A stretch of DNA of 64,000 bases from Cellvibrionaceae bacterium (lineage in GTDB: Bacteria > Pseudomonadota > Gammaproteobacteria > Pseudomonadales > Cellvibrionaceae), in assembly GCA_021151825.1 (NCBI GenBank), contig JAGKWQ010000006.1, forward strand, positions 372,001 to 436,000, read 5' to 3'. Numbering within the stretch: position 1 is the first letter of the stretch; every line of letters begins with the position of its first letter. This document shows positions 54,492 through 63,468 of this stretch, piece by piece. The notes beneath the pieces were generated by a model. It did no database searches. It was not told where the DNA came from and was given only the letters and a program-made list of their open reading frames with translations. The position numbers and the translations under genes are program-made.

Positions 54492-55388
54492 TTATTGTGC
54501 GCCCCAGCCAGCTTTTAAACTTTCCCACATTTCATCAAATTGTTTTTGTTCGCGTTCGCGCAATGCATCGTATTGATCTGGTGTTAAATTTCCGCGCGCG
54601 CTGTTCAGGAAGTTATCTTTATAATCGTGCAGTGCTTCGTGGGCCTTCTCAATCAGAAATGGCTTTTCTTCCGCAGAGGCATTTTGAATACCTGTGCCCG
54701 CAGATTCCATGTAACGCATAAACTCCTGCTTTTGTTCCAATTTGCTGATTAATAATGCTTCGCGTTTTTCAGCTGGAATAGGGGATTCTCCTTGTGCCTG
54801 ATCAAAGAAATTATTCATTTGATATTGTTCATAGGCGGAATCCTTGAGTAAGTCATAGGTTTTGCGATCTTCTGGTGAGCTAAGCAGTTGTGCTATCTGT
54901 CGATCAATTTCGGCAAGACCTTGCTGCTGGCGATTAACCGCCTCTTCAATCTCTTTTTGCGACGAGTAATAACCTACGCTACTGGCATTGAGAATTTGCT
55001 CGCGCTGTTCAAGTAAGCGTTGTAATCGGCTTTGAATTTGTCCGGATAAGCCCAGGCGAGACATTAGGAGGCTATATTTTTTTTCCAGTGTCCGTTGTAA
55101 GTTTTCTTGCTGGATTGATGAAAGTTCGCTAATCCGGTTCGGGTTGGTAACGGGTGAGTTTTGGTTGGTGATCACCGATTGTTTGTTATTTTGTCCAAAA
55201 GCGATAAATTCCTGCAGACTATCAATCTTCTTTTGATAGTTGGTTTGTTCCTGTTGCAGGCGGGAGTCAAAATCTGCCTGTTGCTGGAAAAGTTGCTGGC
55301 GTAAGGTTTGATGATCCAGGTAAAGCACTGTGTGATGTGCACCGAGAATAATCAGGATGATAGCGAGTAAAGCGCAAAGAATTTTCAT
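54492..55388 (-). CDS. Membrane-anchored coiled-coil protein of unknown function
   Basis: This 298-aa protein has a single N-terminal helix (ILCALLAIILIILGAHHTVLYL) and a long helical, Gln- and Glu-rich part with coiled-coil character (about 30-210), ending with a helix containing NLTPDQYDALREREQKQFDEMW. It lacks cysteine except one in the membrane helix. A signal anchor is more likely than a cleaved signal. I do not recognise it as a named family, and its neighbours do not indicate its job. Confidence 0.75.
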   Translation of the reverse strand: MKILCALLAIILIILGAHHTVLYLDHQTLRQQLFQQQADFDSRLQQEQTNYQKKIDSLQEFIAFGQNNKQSVITNQNSPVTNPNRISELSSIQQENLQRTLEKKYSLLMSRLGLSGQIQSRLQRLLEQREQILNASSVGYYSSQKEIEEAVNRQQQGLAEIDRQIAQLLSSPEDRKTYDLLKDSAYEQYQMNNFFDQAQGESPIPAEKREALLISKLEQKQEFMRYMESAGTGIQNASAEEKPFLIEKAHEALHDYKDNFLNSARGNLTPDQYDALREREQKQFDEMWESLKAGWGAQ

Positions 55389-56177
55389 TTTTACCTTCGT
55401 AACTACAGAATCATTATTGTGGTTTTAGGTAAATTTGACCGGAATTGCCATAGTGCAACGGGTAGTTATTATGTATGTATGTTCCGTTTTCGGGATTAGA
55501 TTACATTTTCTATGCACTGGCAAGCGACAACGTGCGATTCAATCGAGTTATCAACGTTAATGTGAAATGGTTATTTGGGTAATGTGTAGCCCGTATGGAG
55601 CCTTGTGTAATGCGGGTCGTCGTGCCACTGAAATTCCCGTAATACGTTGCACTCCTTACTGGCTACTTGCGAATGCAAATAGCAATTGTGAGTAGCTTGT
55701 ATGAAATCTTGCGTAATACGGGGCGTCGTGCCACTGAAATTCCCGTAATGCGTTTCACTTCTTACGGGCTACCTGTGAGTGCAAATAGTGATTGTGAGCA
55801 ACCCGTATGGAGCCTTGCGTAATGCGGGCCGTCGTGTCACTGAAGTTCCCGTAATGCGTTTCACTCCTTATGGATGGTATTGCCATTTTTGTTTTAAAGT
55901 CTTTTTTTTTAAAAATTATTCTTATAAATAATTTTTAAATTTTATGAAAAACCAGACGACAAAACACCGATAGCGATATTTTATTTTTTACATAAAAAAC
56001 TCTGGCCTATAGTGATTTGGTTAGCGCATCGACCTGCGCTACATAAAATAGCAATATTTAATCTATATAATCAGTAATAAAAGTTCCGTGTAGCATTCAG
56101 CAAGCGGACTGTTTTTGCTTGCCTGAACGTTTACATTCCCGGACATCCGTGTTGTCACTATAGAAGGAATGTTATCC
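55389..56177. other. 789-bp intergenic region holding a REP-like array
   Basis: The gap lies between two divergent genes. The middle is occupied by the tandem repeat array described next. The remaining parts (about 200 bp upstream of the array and 300 bp downstream) are AT-rich, with a long run of T and A near 55890-55940. They contain no supported gene. Confidence 0.7.
55586..55877. repeat. Three tandem 106-bp units, each a pair of inverted REP-like hairpins (BIME-like)
   Basis: Units begin at 55586, 55692 and 55798, an exact period of 106 bp; the third is cut off at about 55877. Each holds a forward arm starting GTAGCCCGTATGG and ending TAATGCGGG, a spacer CGTCGTGCCACTGAAATT, and an inverted arm starting CCCGTAATGCG and ending TTACGGGCTAC. 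The reverse complement of the inverted arm closely matches the forward arm. Each arm alone can fold because CCCGTAT pairs with ATGCGGG. The layout is that of REP/BIME elements, which are usually mobilised by RAYT transposases; none is in the window. Confidence 0.9.
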
Positions 56178-57542
56178 ATGAAGAACTCAATTCGACACCC
56201 GTTTTTTTTTATCATTATTTCATTTTTTACTACTTTGCTTTTTAGCAACGCATCAATTGCCGCAGAAGAAGATTTTAATTCTTTGGTTAAGCGGTTACAG
56301 GCGGAAAAACCAAAGTTTGCCAAGCGCCAACAAAATTTGCTTAATGAACGCTATGATCTGGCGGATCGGGTAGTGCAGGGCGTTACTATGTCTCGCGGCA
56401 AAGGTATTCAGGCCGGTGTGCGTGTAAAATTACCTGCTGGTACAACTTGGGAAAAACTTGCCTTGCTTTCTCCTGAGGAAATAAAAAATAAAAATCTATG
56501 GCCTGCTGGTTTTTTACCGCTACCGCATCCGCACCATGAGGCGGGAGGAATGATTTTCCCCAAGTTTCTTATTGATGAAACAAAAAAGCAAACAGATCGA
56601 GATTTAACCCGTTTTGATCTGGATTTCGATTTGCCTAATCATTTGCTCCCGGAGTTTCCCGCGCCAATCTACTTAACGACGCGCCCCGATCTTGGCGATG
56701 TTTCGCAAGGGAAGTTGGTGACACTGACTAACTTCCATGATCTGTTCAAAGATATTCTTAATCCGAAACAACTGGAAGGATTGAGATTATTAGTTACGCC
56801 ATTTCCGCAGCAACAATTTAATACCACAGGTGACAGGCGCAGTTTGAAACCGCATCAAGGTGTAGCCTGTTTTGATTGCCATGCAAATGGGCATACCAAT
56901 GCATCTACTCATACTGTAGGTGATATTCGGCCTAATGAGCATCGCCATAGAATCGATACACCAACACTGCGCGGTCTGAATATCCAGCGGTTATTCGGTT
57001 CTCAGCGTGCATTAAAAACAGTAGAAGATTTTACTGAATTTGAACAACGTGCTGCGTATTTTGATGGCGCACCTGCGGATGCAACATTAAAAGGAACTAA
57101 CATTTTGGAGCGTGGAAGCCAAGTGCATTTTATGTCTGAATTCCAATCCATCCTGGATTTTCCGCCTGCACCAAAATTAAATGTATATGGAAAACTTAAT
57201 GCTACCAAAGCGTCTGAGAATGAATTGCGAGGGCAAGATGTTTTTTTTGGGAAAGGCCAATGTGCAAGCTGCCATACACCACCGTATTACACCGATAATC
57301 TGATGCATAATTTGAAAGTCGAACGATTCTTTAACGAGGTGACTATCAATGGCCGTAAAGCATCTGCTGATGGTCCAATAAAAACGTTCCCCTTGCGTGG
57401 TATTAAAGATTCACCACCGTATTTACACGATGACCGTTTGCTAACCCTGGCTGATACCGTAGAATTTTTTAATCTGGTATTGGAATTGAAGTTGGAAAAG
57501 CAAGAGAAGGATGATCTTGTAGCATTTTTGTTAACACTTTAA
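56178..57542 (+). CDS. Dihaem cytochrome c peroxidase-like protein
   Basis: The 454-aa secreted protein has a signal peptide (cleavage near SIAA) and two c-type haem sites: CFDCH at 231-235 and CASCH at 362-366. It resembles the MauG/CcpA superfamily in order but has a long N-terminal part (about 30-220) with a PHPHHEAGG motif near 117-124. The reaction may be peroxide reduction or another oxidation, and is not decided by sequence. GAAGGA precedes the ATG at 56178 at good spacing; ATG 56169 is too near that site. It follows the REP-like array. A terminator follows. Confidence 0.9.
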   Translation: MKNSIRHPFFFIIISFFTTLLFSNASIAAEEDFNSLVKRLQAEKPKFAKRQQNLLNERYDLADRVVQGVTMSRGKGIQAGVRVKLPAGTTWEKLALLSPEEIKNKNLWPAGFLPLPHPHHEAGGMIFPKFLIDETKKQTDRDLTRFDLDFDLPNHLLPEFPAPIYLTTRPDLGDVSQGKLVTLTNFHDLFKDILNPKQLEGLRLLVTPFPQQQFNTTGDRRSLKPHQGVACFDCHANGHTNASTHTVGDIRPNEHRHRIDTPTLRGLNIQRLFGSQRALKTVEDFTEFEQRAAYFDGAPADATLKGTNILERGSQVHFMSEFQSILDFPPAPKLNVYGKLNATKASENELRGQDVFFGKGQCASCHTPPYYTDNLMHNLKVERFFNEVTINGRKASADGPIKTFPLRGIKDSPPYLHDDRLLTLADTVEFFNLVLELKLEKQEKDDLVAFLLTL

Positions 57543-57565
57543 GCGTGTTATTACGTGGTTTTAAG

Positions 57566-57585
57566 GGGCGATTTGATCATCGCCC
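57566..57585. terminator. Terminator between convergent genes
   Basis: GGGCGAT (57566-57572) and ATCGCCC (57579-57585) with a six-base loop lie past the cytochrome stop and before the convergent esterase-like gene end. Confidence 0.75.
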
Positions 57586-57594
57586 TGATTTGCT

Positions 57595-58647
57595 TTATTT
57601 TAGGCTGAGATAACGATTTAAAAAAGGGATAACTTCATTTTTAAAACGCTCTTCACCTTCCCAATACTGATTCCAGGCGTTACCGGAATATTCTTCGGCT
57701 TGATGGATAACGCCAAAATCATCAAGCGCTCGTGTGAATTTCTGATTAGCATAAACGTGATCCGGATTTTCATCGTATCTACCCCAATCCATTTTGAAAC
57801 CTCTTAGTTGTCGCAAATTGTTAGCTCGCGTTGGTAAGCGTGCATCCAATAAGAAGTTTTGCTGTAACAGCGCAACGTTTTTTGTGTTAACAATTAATTG
57901 GTTGCTGTGTTGCTCAACCATTAAATCAGCATAAAAAGGTGGTTTTTCTTGATTGGGTAAATAGGCTTGCGCCATCAACATAAATACGCGTGAGTAAACA
58001 TTGTGCTCAAGGTCTTTCCAATTTTTTGCCTCATTCATTTGCTTCCAATCAGGGCGAGATAACATCAAGGTTTCTCCTGTTGCTGTTCCAAACGGGTGCA
58101 TGGCATAAACACTGCCGAACAAACCCGGATAATCCATCGCCAGTTTAATAGCGGCATAGGCACCGATCATGTCCCCGATAGCAGCGCGTGCCGTTGCAGA
58201 TTTATGCGTGCGAAAGCGCTGGTCGATGGTTGGAATAAGTTCTTGGGTAATGTGATCCATCCAGCGTCCGCTGCTTGGCGCATTGCCATAAAAACTACCC
58301 AAGCCGGGACCGGTAAAGTCACCGGCAACCAGGATGCAATCGATTAGTTTTCCGCTGTTTATCGCGTCGTCTAATGTGCTCTGCATTTTGCCGTCCGCAA
58401 ATAATTTTTCATTGCTCCAGCCAAGGCTATGAAAGTAATAAATTACAGGGTATTTCTGCTTGCCCTTGGTATATGAAGCGGGAAGGTAAACGCGGATTTT
58501 TCGCTCAGGATTTAGACCTATAAGATTTCCGCCCAAAGCTGTGGACGTGAGGGTGAATTCTTCAAGGTGGCTATGTGCGGCCTGTGAGTTTGCCATCAGG
58601 CAAGCATAAGTCAGAAAAAAACCTAATAAGTTAATCATGTATTTCAT
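57595..58647 (-). CDS. Secreted esterase-fold protein (PF00756-like) with altered catalytic residues
   Basis: The 350-aa protein has a signal peptide (cleavage near SQAA) and the alpha/beta-hydrolase fold of the esterase D / feruloyl-esterase family: IRVYLPASYTKGKQKYPVIYYFHSLG, RTHKSATARAAIGDMIGAY and the C-terminal GNAWNQYWEGEERF (split here). In the family the elbow reads GxSxG, but here it is G-D-M-I-G with Asp159 in place of Ser. The family's catalytic His, normally in a G-H-x-W segment, is replaced by Ala324 (GNAWNQYW). It may be a non-catalytic binding protein or use another mechanism. It lies downstream of the AraC-type gene. Confidence 0.85.
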   Translation of the reverse strand: MKYMINLLGFFLTYACLMANSQAAHSHLEEFTLTSTALGGNLIGLNPERKIRVYLPASYTKGKQKYPVIYYFHSLGWSNEKLFADGKMQSTLDDAINSGKLIDCILVAGDFTGPGLGSFYGNAPSSGRWMDHITQELIPTIDQRFRTHKSATARAAIGDMIGAYAAIKLAMDYPGLFGSVYAMHPFGTATGETLMLSRPDWKQMNEAKNWKDLEHNVYSRVFMLMAQAYLPNQEKPPFYADLMVEQHSNQLIVNTKNVALLQQNFLLDARLPTRANNLRQLRGFKMDWGRYDENPDHVYANQKFTRALDDFGVIHQAEEYSGNAWNQYWEGEERFKNEVIPFLNRYLSLK

Positions 58648-58707
58648 AAATACCTCCAGCGTTATGTTGATAAGCGGAGGCTAGGGGATGTTAATCAAAA
58701 TAGCGTC

Positions 58708-58723
58708 CGACCCGATCGGGTCG
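58708..58723. promoter_or_regulatory. Perfect 16-bp palindrome between AraC-type and esterase genes
   Basis: CGACCCGATCGGGTCG is its own reverse complement and lies 61 bp upstream of the esterase start and 14 bp after the AraC-type stop. It could be an operator, or a hairpin ending the AraC-type transcript; only a short T-run follows on the minus strand. Confidence 0.5.
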
Positions 58724-58737
58724 AACTTAATTGATGC

Positions 58738-59919
58738 TTAATTGGCAACTATTTCCGTTTTTTGCCGGCGATATTCGGTGGGTGTCATTTGTGTGTATTG
58801 ACGAAACGCAGTATTAAAAGTGGATTTGGAATTAAAGCCAACCTCTTCGGCAATACTGAGGATTGTTTTCTCCGGCTGGTTGAGCAGAATTTGTTTTGCG
58901 GCATCGATCCTATAGCGATTGACCCAGTCATAAAAACTGGTATTCAGATCCTGGTTTAGCACCTGGGATAAATAATGTGGGCTCTCGCGTAATTGTTCGC
59001 TCAATTGCCGTAAGCTCAAGCTTGCCTGGGTGTAGAGTTTTTGGGTTTCCATCACTGTTTGTAACTTGCCGAGAATACGCCGCCGGGTTGTTTCGTCCAA
59101 TGCTGAATTTGCATATTTTTCCACTGCCGATGGTGTGGTTGTTTCAGCAATTGCTTCCGTGGATTCCTGTGTGATTGTTGCCAGTACAGTTGCAGGTTTT
59201 AATTGGGATAAAGCAAAGAGCGCATATAACGTGAATACAATTTCAATCGTCATAAAGATATTGATGCCCAATCCACCAATCGGGCCGATATACATGCAGT
59301 GTAACGTACGCAAAATCGCCATTACCCATTTGATTAACAAAATCAATAATAACCAATTCAATACCTTCAACGAATGCTCATGCAAGTTGGAAAAGTTGGC
59401 GAGTATTCGTTGTTCATAATTCTGTAGCATCAAACGAATACGCACTGCCAGCATGGGAACCTGAAGGGTAAATATAGCGATGCAAATCAACATGCTGCCA
59501 TGGATAAAGATCGCCTTGTAAGCCGAAACAGGCTGCACCGGATTACCAAATTCTGTACCCGCATGAGCCGAAAAGAGTAGGGGAAGCAGGCACAAGCTTG
59601 CCGCCACTAGTAACCATTTATGCAATCGCGGTAGCGCAAAAGAGTTTGGTGTATGTTGTTGAATAATCTCTACCGTAAAAAGCCAAAGGCAAGGCGCGAT
59701 TAGTAATGATAATTGCATCAATCCCGCAAGCCACAAGGATTTAAATCCACTTTCCGGATGCAACATCAACCATTCAAACCCAAATCCCGCCGCCTCCAGC
59801 AACAAAAATACCGAAAAATACCGCAACCGCCACTGCGGCAACAGATTCCGCAACCCGGCTGCGCTTAGCAAGCAGTAACCTATAGCGATGGCGAATAGGG
59901 AGGTTTGAAGGATATTCAT
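58738..59919 (-). CDS. Seven-helix membrane regulator with AraC-type HTH
   Basis: The 393-aa protein has seven hydrophobic helices in about the first 240 residues and a C-terminal AraC DNA-binding domain (about 280-390) with LRQLSEQLRESPHYLSQVL, IAEEVGFNSKSTFNTAFRQ and MTPTEYRR. It is a membrane-bound one-component regulator of a type frequent in this group. It probably senses a signal at the membrane. Its target may be the esterase-like gene downstream. No ligand can be inferred. Confidence 0.92.
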   Translation of the reverse strand: MNILQTSLFAIAIGYCLLSAAGLRNLLPQWRLRYFSVFLLLEAAGFGFEWLMLHPESGFKSLWLAGLMQLSLLIAPCLWLFTVEIIQQHTPNSFALPRLHKWLLVAASLCLLPLLFSAHAGTEFGNPVQPVSAYKAIFIHGSMLICIAIFTLQVPMLAVRIRLMLQNYEQRILANFSNLHEHSLKVLNWLLLILLIKWVMAILRTLHCMYIGPIGGLGINIFMTIEIVFTLYALFALSQLKPATVLATITQESTEAIAETTTPSAVEKYANSALDETTRRRILGKLQTVMETQKLYTQASLSLRQLSEQLRESPHYLSQVLNQDLNTSFYDWVNRYRIDAAKQILLNQPEKTILSIAEEVGFNSKSTFNTAFRQYTQMTPTEYRRQKTEIVAN

Positions 59920-60292
59920 AAGGATATTCGTTTGGCTATCAACTTAATATGCCGCAATCCTACCGCGTAACTCACCCGGTGGTCATGCGTGGATAGCGGC
60001 CTTTACACTTCTCAAAAACTACTACCTGCCAAGTGTAAAGATCTATATATTCAGCCGCCAGGGCGGGTAACGGAATGATAGCGTGTATGTGCACCATATA
60101 AATGCCACCCACAGAGCTGTATCGACGCGAAATAATGAGAATACTATGAGTCAGAATAATAAAAATAGAAAACGCCCTTATGAAATTGTGGTTTCGCTGG
60201 CAATACTTGTCGGGTGGTTTATTTAGCGTTGTAAAACAATTGGTCGTATTGGCGATTGCTCGAATTTGCAAATATTCGTCGGGGCTCGTTTC
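59920..60292. other. 373-bp intergenic region with a candidate small membrane peptide
   Basis: Between divergent AraC-type and CE2-like genes. It carries a 26-codon frame listed separately and otherwise shows no hairpin or repeat that I can support. Promoters for both flanking genes should lie here. Confidence 0.5.
60146..60226 (+). CDS. Candidate 26-residue single-helix membrane peptide
   Basis: ATG 60146 to TAG 60226 reads MSQNNKNRKRPYEIVVSLAI then LVGWFI: a basic start, then one hydrophobic segment. GAGA lies 6 bases upstream. It could be a small membrane protein or a chance frame. It has no neighbour that helps to decide. Confidence 0.3.
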   Translation: MSQNNKNRKRPYEIVVSLAILVGWFI

Positions 60293-61393
60293 ATGAATAA
60301 CACTTTTTTCAAAAGCATAATTAGTGTAGTTATATTTACGCTAATTATTTTTTCAGTGTCTGCATTTTTACTAAACATTGAAGATAAGAAACCATTGCCA
60401 ATTCACTATGGCGGCAGAGTACTTGTTAGTGAATTGGATAATGTACCCACTTACACCTATTCATGGCCTGGCGTTTATTTTGAGGCAGCTTTTATAGGCA
60501 CAGAGGTCGACTTAAGATTAAATGATAGCAATAATATATTAAATATTATTGTTGATGGGAAAGCACCTGTCGTGCTTACAAAGCCAGGTAAGAAAATATA
60601 CTCCATTAACAACTTAACTGAAGGCAAGCACCACATTCGCCTCGAAAAGCGCACCGAAACACAGAACAGCACGGGAACTTTTGAAGGCTTTTTTATTCCA
60701 GATCATAGTCAGGCCATTACATTGGAAAAACCGCAGCGCAGCATGGAATTTATTGGTGATTCAGCTGCTATTGGTTATGGTATTCGATCACCCAAGCGTG
60801 AATGCACTGAGGAAGAGATGTTTTCTTTCACGGATACGCAAATAACCTACGCAGCACTTACTGCAAAAGCGTTTAATGCTGACTATCAAATTAATGCATT
60901 ATCAGGTGTTGGTGTGGTTCGTAACTATAATGGTGGCATGCCGGAGCAAACATTTCTCTCGCGTTACCCTTATACCATTAATGACAAGGGGGTGCCCTAC
61001 CAAAGTAATTGGTCCCCTAATATTATTGTTATCGGTTTGGGGGGGAATGATTTTGCCACGCCTTTAAATCCTGATGAGAAGTGGAAAACACGCGAAGGAT
61101 TGCAAGATGACTATGTGGAACATTATAAAAACTTTATTCTGAGTTTACGAAAAAAGCATCCTAACGCGCACTTTGTATTGCTCTCATACGACCCGTTCAA
61201 TAAAGAATTGGAAGACCAGATTGCGCGTGTAGTTGAAAAATTGAAGATAAAAGGTGAGGGCAAGATCGATCTGGTCAGTATAAAGCCTGTAGCGCTTTCA
61301 GCATGCCACTGGCATCCTTCAGAAGCAGATCACAAAAATGCAGCCGAAATTCTAATAAATTACATCGAAGCTAATCCTGGGCTATGGAATTAA
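60293..61393 (+). CDS. CE2-like SGNH acetyl esterase
   Basis: This 366-aa protein has an N-terminal signal anchor or signal peptide (about 7-27), a beta jelly-roll domain (about 38-140) and an SGNH domain (about 150-360) starting MEFIGDSAAIGYGI with the nucleophile Ser in GDS. GGNDF gives the Gly/Asn block, and the His lies in ACHWHPSEADHKN. This two-domain order is that of carbohydrate esterase family 2, which deacetylates xylan, glucomannan or other hexose polymers; Cellvibrio japonicus has well-known members. It starts at ATG 60293, and it is followed by a strong terminator. Confidence 0.88.
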   Translation: MNNTFFKSIISVVIFTLIIFSVSAFLLNIEDKKPLPIHYGGRVLVSELDNVPTYTYSWPGVYFEAAFIGTEVDLRLNDSNNILNIIVDGKAPVVLTKPGKKIYSINNLTEGKHHIRLEKRTETQNSTGTFEGFFIPDHSQAITLEKPQRSMEFIGDSAAIGYGIRSPKRECTEEEMFSFTDTQITYAALTAKAFNADYQINALSGVGVVRNYNGGMPEQTFLSRYPYTINDKGVPYQSNWSPNIIVIGLGGNDFATPLNPDEKWKTREGLQDDYVEHYKNFILSLRKKHPNAHFVLLSYDPFNKELEDQIARVVEKLKIKGEGKIDLVSIKPVALSACHWHPSEADHKNAAEILINYIEANPGLWN

Positions 61394-61482
61394 TTAAAAA
61401 AAACATTCTATAGTTTTGAGTGAACTTGCGAATCCTCAATATGACAATGTTTCCGTATCAACCGAAGTTTCAACTAGCAGTA

Positions 61483-61519
61483 AAGTAAAAAGCCCGACAT
61501 AAAGCCGGGCTTTTTACTT
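61483..61519. terminator. Terminator between CE2-like gene and argS
   Basis: A perfect 14-bp stem (61483-61496 with 61506-61519), with GC-rich centre, A-run and T-run, lies between the convergent genes and can serve both. Confidence 0.92.
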
Positions 61520-61531
61520 CGATTACAGCGA

Positions 61532-63271
61532 TCACATTCGCTCCATAACCTCAATTCCCAACAAGTCCAACCCTTGCTCAATGGTTCTTGCCACCAGGTG
61601 GCACAAGCGCAAACGGCTATCGCGAATTTCTGGTTCAACACCTTCTTTTAAAATCGGGCATGCTTCGTAGAAAGTCATGTATAAACTGGCGATTTCATAT
61701 AAGTAGGTGCAGAGCAAATGTGGTAAGGCTTCACGCGCTACTTGATCCAGAACTTCACTGAATTGTAACAATTTAATAGCGAGCGTTTTTTCTTGCTCGG
61801 TACCAATGACAATTGTATTTTGCAGTGATTCGGGGGCAACACCGGCTTTGCGGAAAATACTTTGCACGCGGGTAAATGCATATTGCAAATAGGGTGCAGT
61901 GTTGCCTTCAAAACTGAGCATGGATTCCCAGCTGAAAATATAATCGTTGGTGCGAGTTTTACACAGGTCAGCGTATTTCACCGCGCCTATACCGACTTTG
62001 CGTGAAATTTCTGCAATATCATCTGCAGACAATTCCGAATTTTTTTCGCTAACGACGGCTTCCGCGCGCTCAACGGCTTCAACTAATAATTCTGCGAGTT
62101 TAACGGTGCCGCCGGTACGGGTTTTGAACGGCTTTCCATCGCTACCCATCATGGTGCCAAAAGCGAGATGTTCCAGGCTTACGTTGTTATCGACAAAACC
62201 GGCCTTGCGCGAAATGGTAAATACTTGTTGCATATGCAGCGATTGGCGCGCATCAATGAAATACATAATACGGTTGGCTTTCAATGTATTCACACGATAA
62301 CGCAATGCTGCCAAATCAGTAGTGGCATACAAAAAACCACCGCCTTGTTTCTGGATAATGACAGGTGATGGATTACCTTCTTTATCGGCGAGTTCTTCCA
62401 GGAATACGACTTGTGCACCGTCACTTTCTACCGCGAGTTTTTTATCTTGCAGCTTTTTAACGATGGGTGCGAGATCATCATTGTAAAAACTTTCGCCACG
62501 CACATTTTCATCGCGCAGTGTGACATTCAGTTTTTCGTAGATTTCGGTAGAGTGGTGCAGGGAAACTTCTTTGAATTGTTGCCAGAGTTTCAACATTTTT
62601 TCATCGCCACTTTGCAGGCGTACAACATAGTCGCGTGCTTTATTGGCGAAGGCTTCATCCTCATCAAAATGTTTTTTGGCTTGTTGGTAAAAGACTTCTA
62701 GATCTTTTAATTGCATTTCGGCATTGCCGTTAGCACCGAGTTGCTCCTCTAATTCGGCAATTAACATACCAAACTGGGTACCCCAATCACCCACGTGGTT
62801 TTGGCGAATTACGTTGTGCCCCAGGAATTCCAGCAGGCGGGCAAGCGAGTCACCGATAATGGTGGAGCGTAAATGGCCCACGTGCATTTCTTTGGCGAGG
62901 TTGGGGCCGGAATAGTCGATCACAACGGTTTGCGGTTGTTCGGCAGTGCTGACTTGTAAACGCGCATCGGTTTGGGCGCTGGCAATTTGCTCACCCAGCC
63001 ATTCGGGTTTGAGATCGATATTAATGAAGCCTGGCCCGGCGATTTCTACTTTTTCAGCGATGCCATCCAGATCCAGCGCCGCCACGATTTTGGCCGCCAG
63101 TTCGCGCGGATTGGTACCTATAGCTTTAGCGGCACCCATGGCGCAGTTGGCCTGGTAATCACCAAAACCGGCTTTTTTACCGGGAGCAATCAGAGCTGGT
63201 AGCCCGGCGGGTACGCCGCAAGCGGCCATGGCAGTAAGGACTTTCTGGTTCAGTAATTCGCGGATATTCAT
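61532..63271 (-). CDS. argS: Arginyl-tRNA synthetase
   Basis: The 579-aa class I synthetase charges tRNA-Arg. The HIGH motif is HVGHLRS near residue 133; the KMSKS place is FKTRTG, as in most ArgRS. An N-terminal Add1 domain for tRNA recognition (first 100 residues) and the C-terminal DALR anticodon domain (HLLCTYLYEIASLYMTFYEACPIL split here, near 520) are present. The length is normal. A divergent enoyl-CoA hydratase gene starts 197 bp upstream. Confidence 0.98.
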   Translation of the reverse strand: MNIRELLNQKVLTAMAACGVPAGLPALIAPGKKAGFGDYQANCAMGAAKAIGTNPRELAAKIVAALDLDGIAEKVEIAGPGFINIDLKPEWLGEQIASAQTDARLQVSTAEQPQTVVIDYSGPNLAKEMHVGHLRSTIIGDSLARLLEFLGHNVIRQNHVGDWGTQFGMLIAELEEQLGANGNAEMQLKDLEVFYQQAKKHFDEDEAFANKARDYVVRLQSGDEKMLKLWQQFKEVSLHHSTEIYEKLNVTLRDENVRGESFYNDDLAPIVKKLQDKKLAVESDGAQVVFLEELADKEGNPSPVIIQKQGGGFLYATTDLAALRYRVNTLKANRIMYFIDARQSLHMQQVFTISRKAGFVDNNVSLEHLAFGTMMGSDGKPFKTRTGGTVKLAELLVEAVERAEAVVSEKNSELSADDIAEISRKVGIGAVKYADLCKTRTNDYIFSWESMLSFEGNTAPYLQYAFTRVQSIFRKAGVAPESLQNTIVIGTEQEKTLAIKLLQFSEVLDQVAREALPHLLCTYLYEIASLYMTFYEACPILKEGVEPEIRDSRLRLCHLVARTIEQGLDLLGIEVMERM

Positions 63272-63468
63272 AAATTCGGGGTCGCAGTCAGCTGGGAAAA
63301 TGGCCCATTGGGGCAGTCAAATAGGATGGTGGCAGAATAAGGGGGGAATTGTACCTGCGCAGGGTGGGGGATGCCATGGGTTATGGCTATACTCAAGCCA
63401 CTGTTACCTTGCTATTGCTCTTACCCCAACTAAATGATTAGCCCCTCAACTTGCATAAGGATAAGAAG

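Noticed and set aside
55586..55877. CRISPR array
   Set aside because: The units are 106 bp, nearly identical across their whole length and without unique spacers, and no cas genes are present.
59972..60271. Minus-strand 99-codon frame in the gap before the CE2-like gene
   Set aside because: No ribosome site, no domain, and composition unlike coding neighbours.
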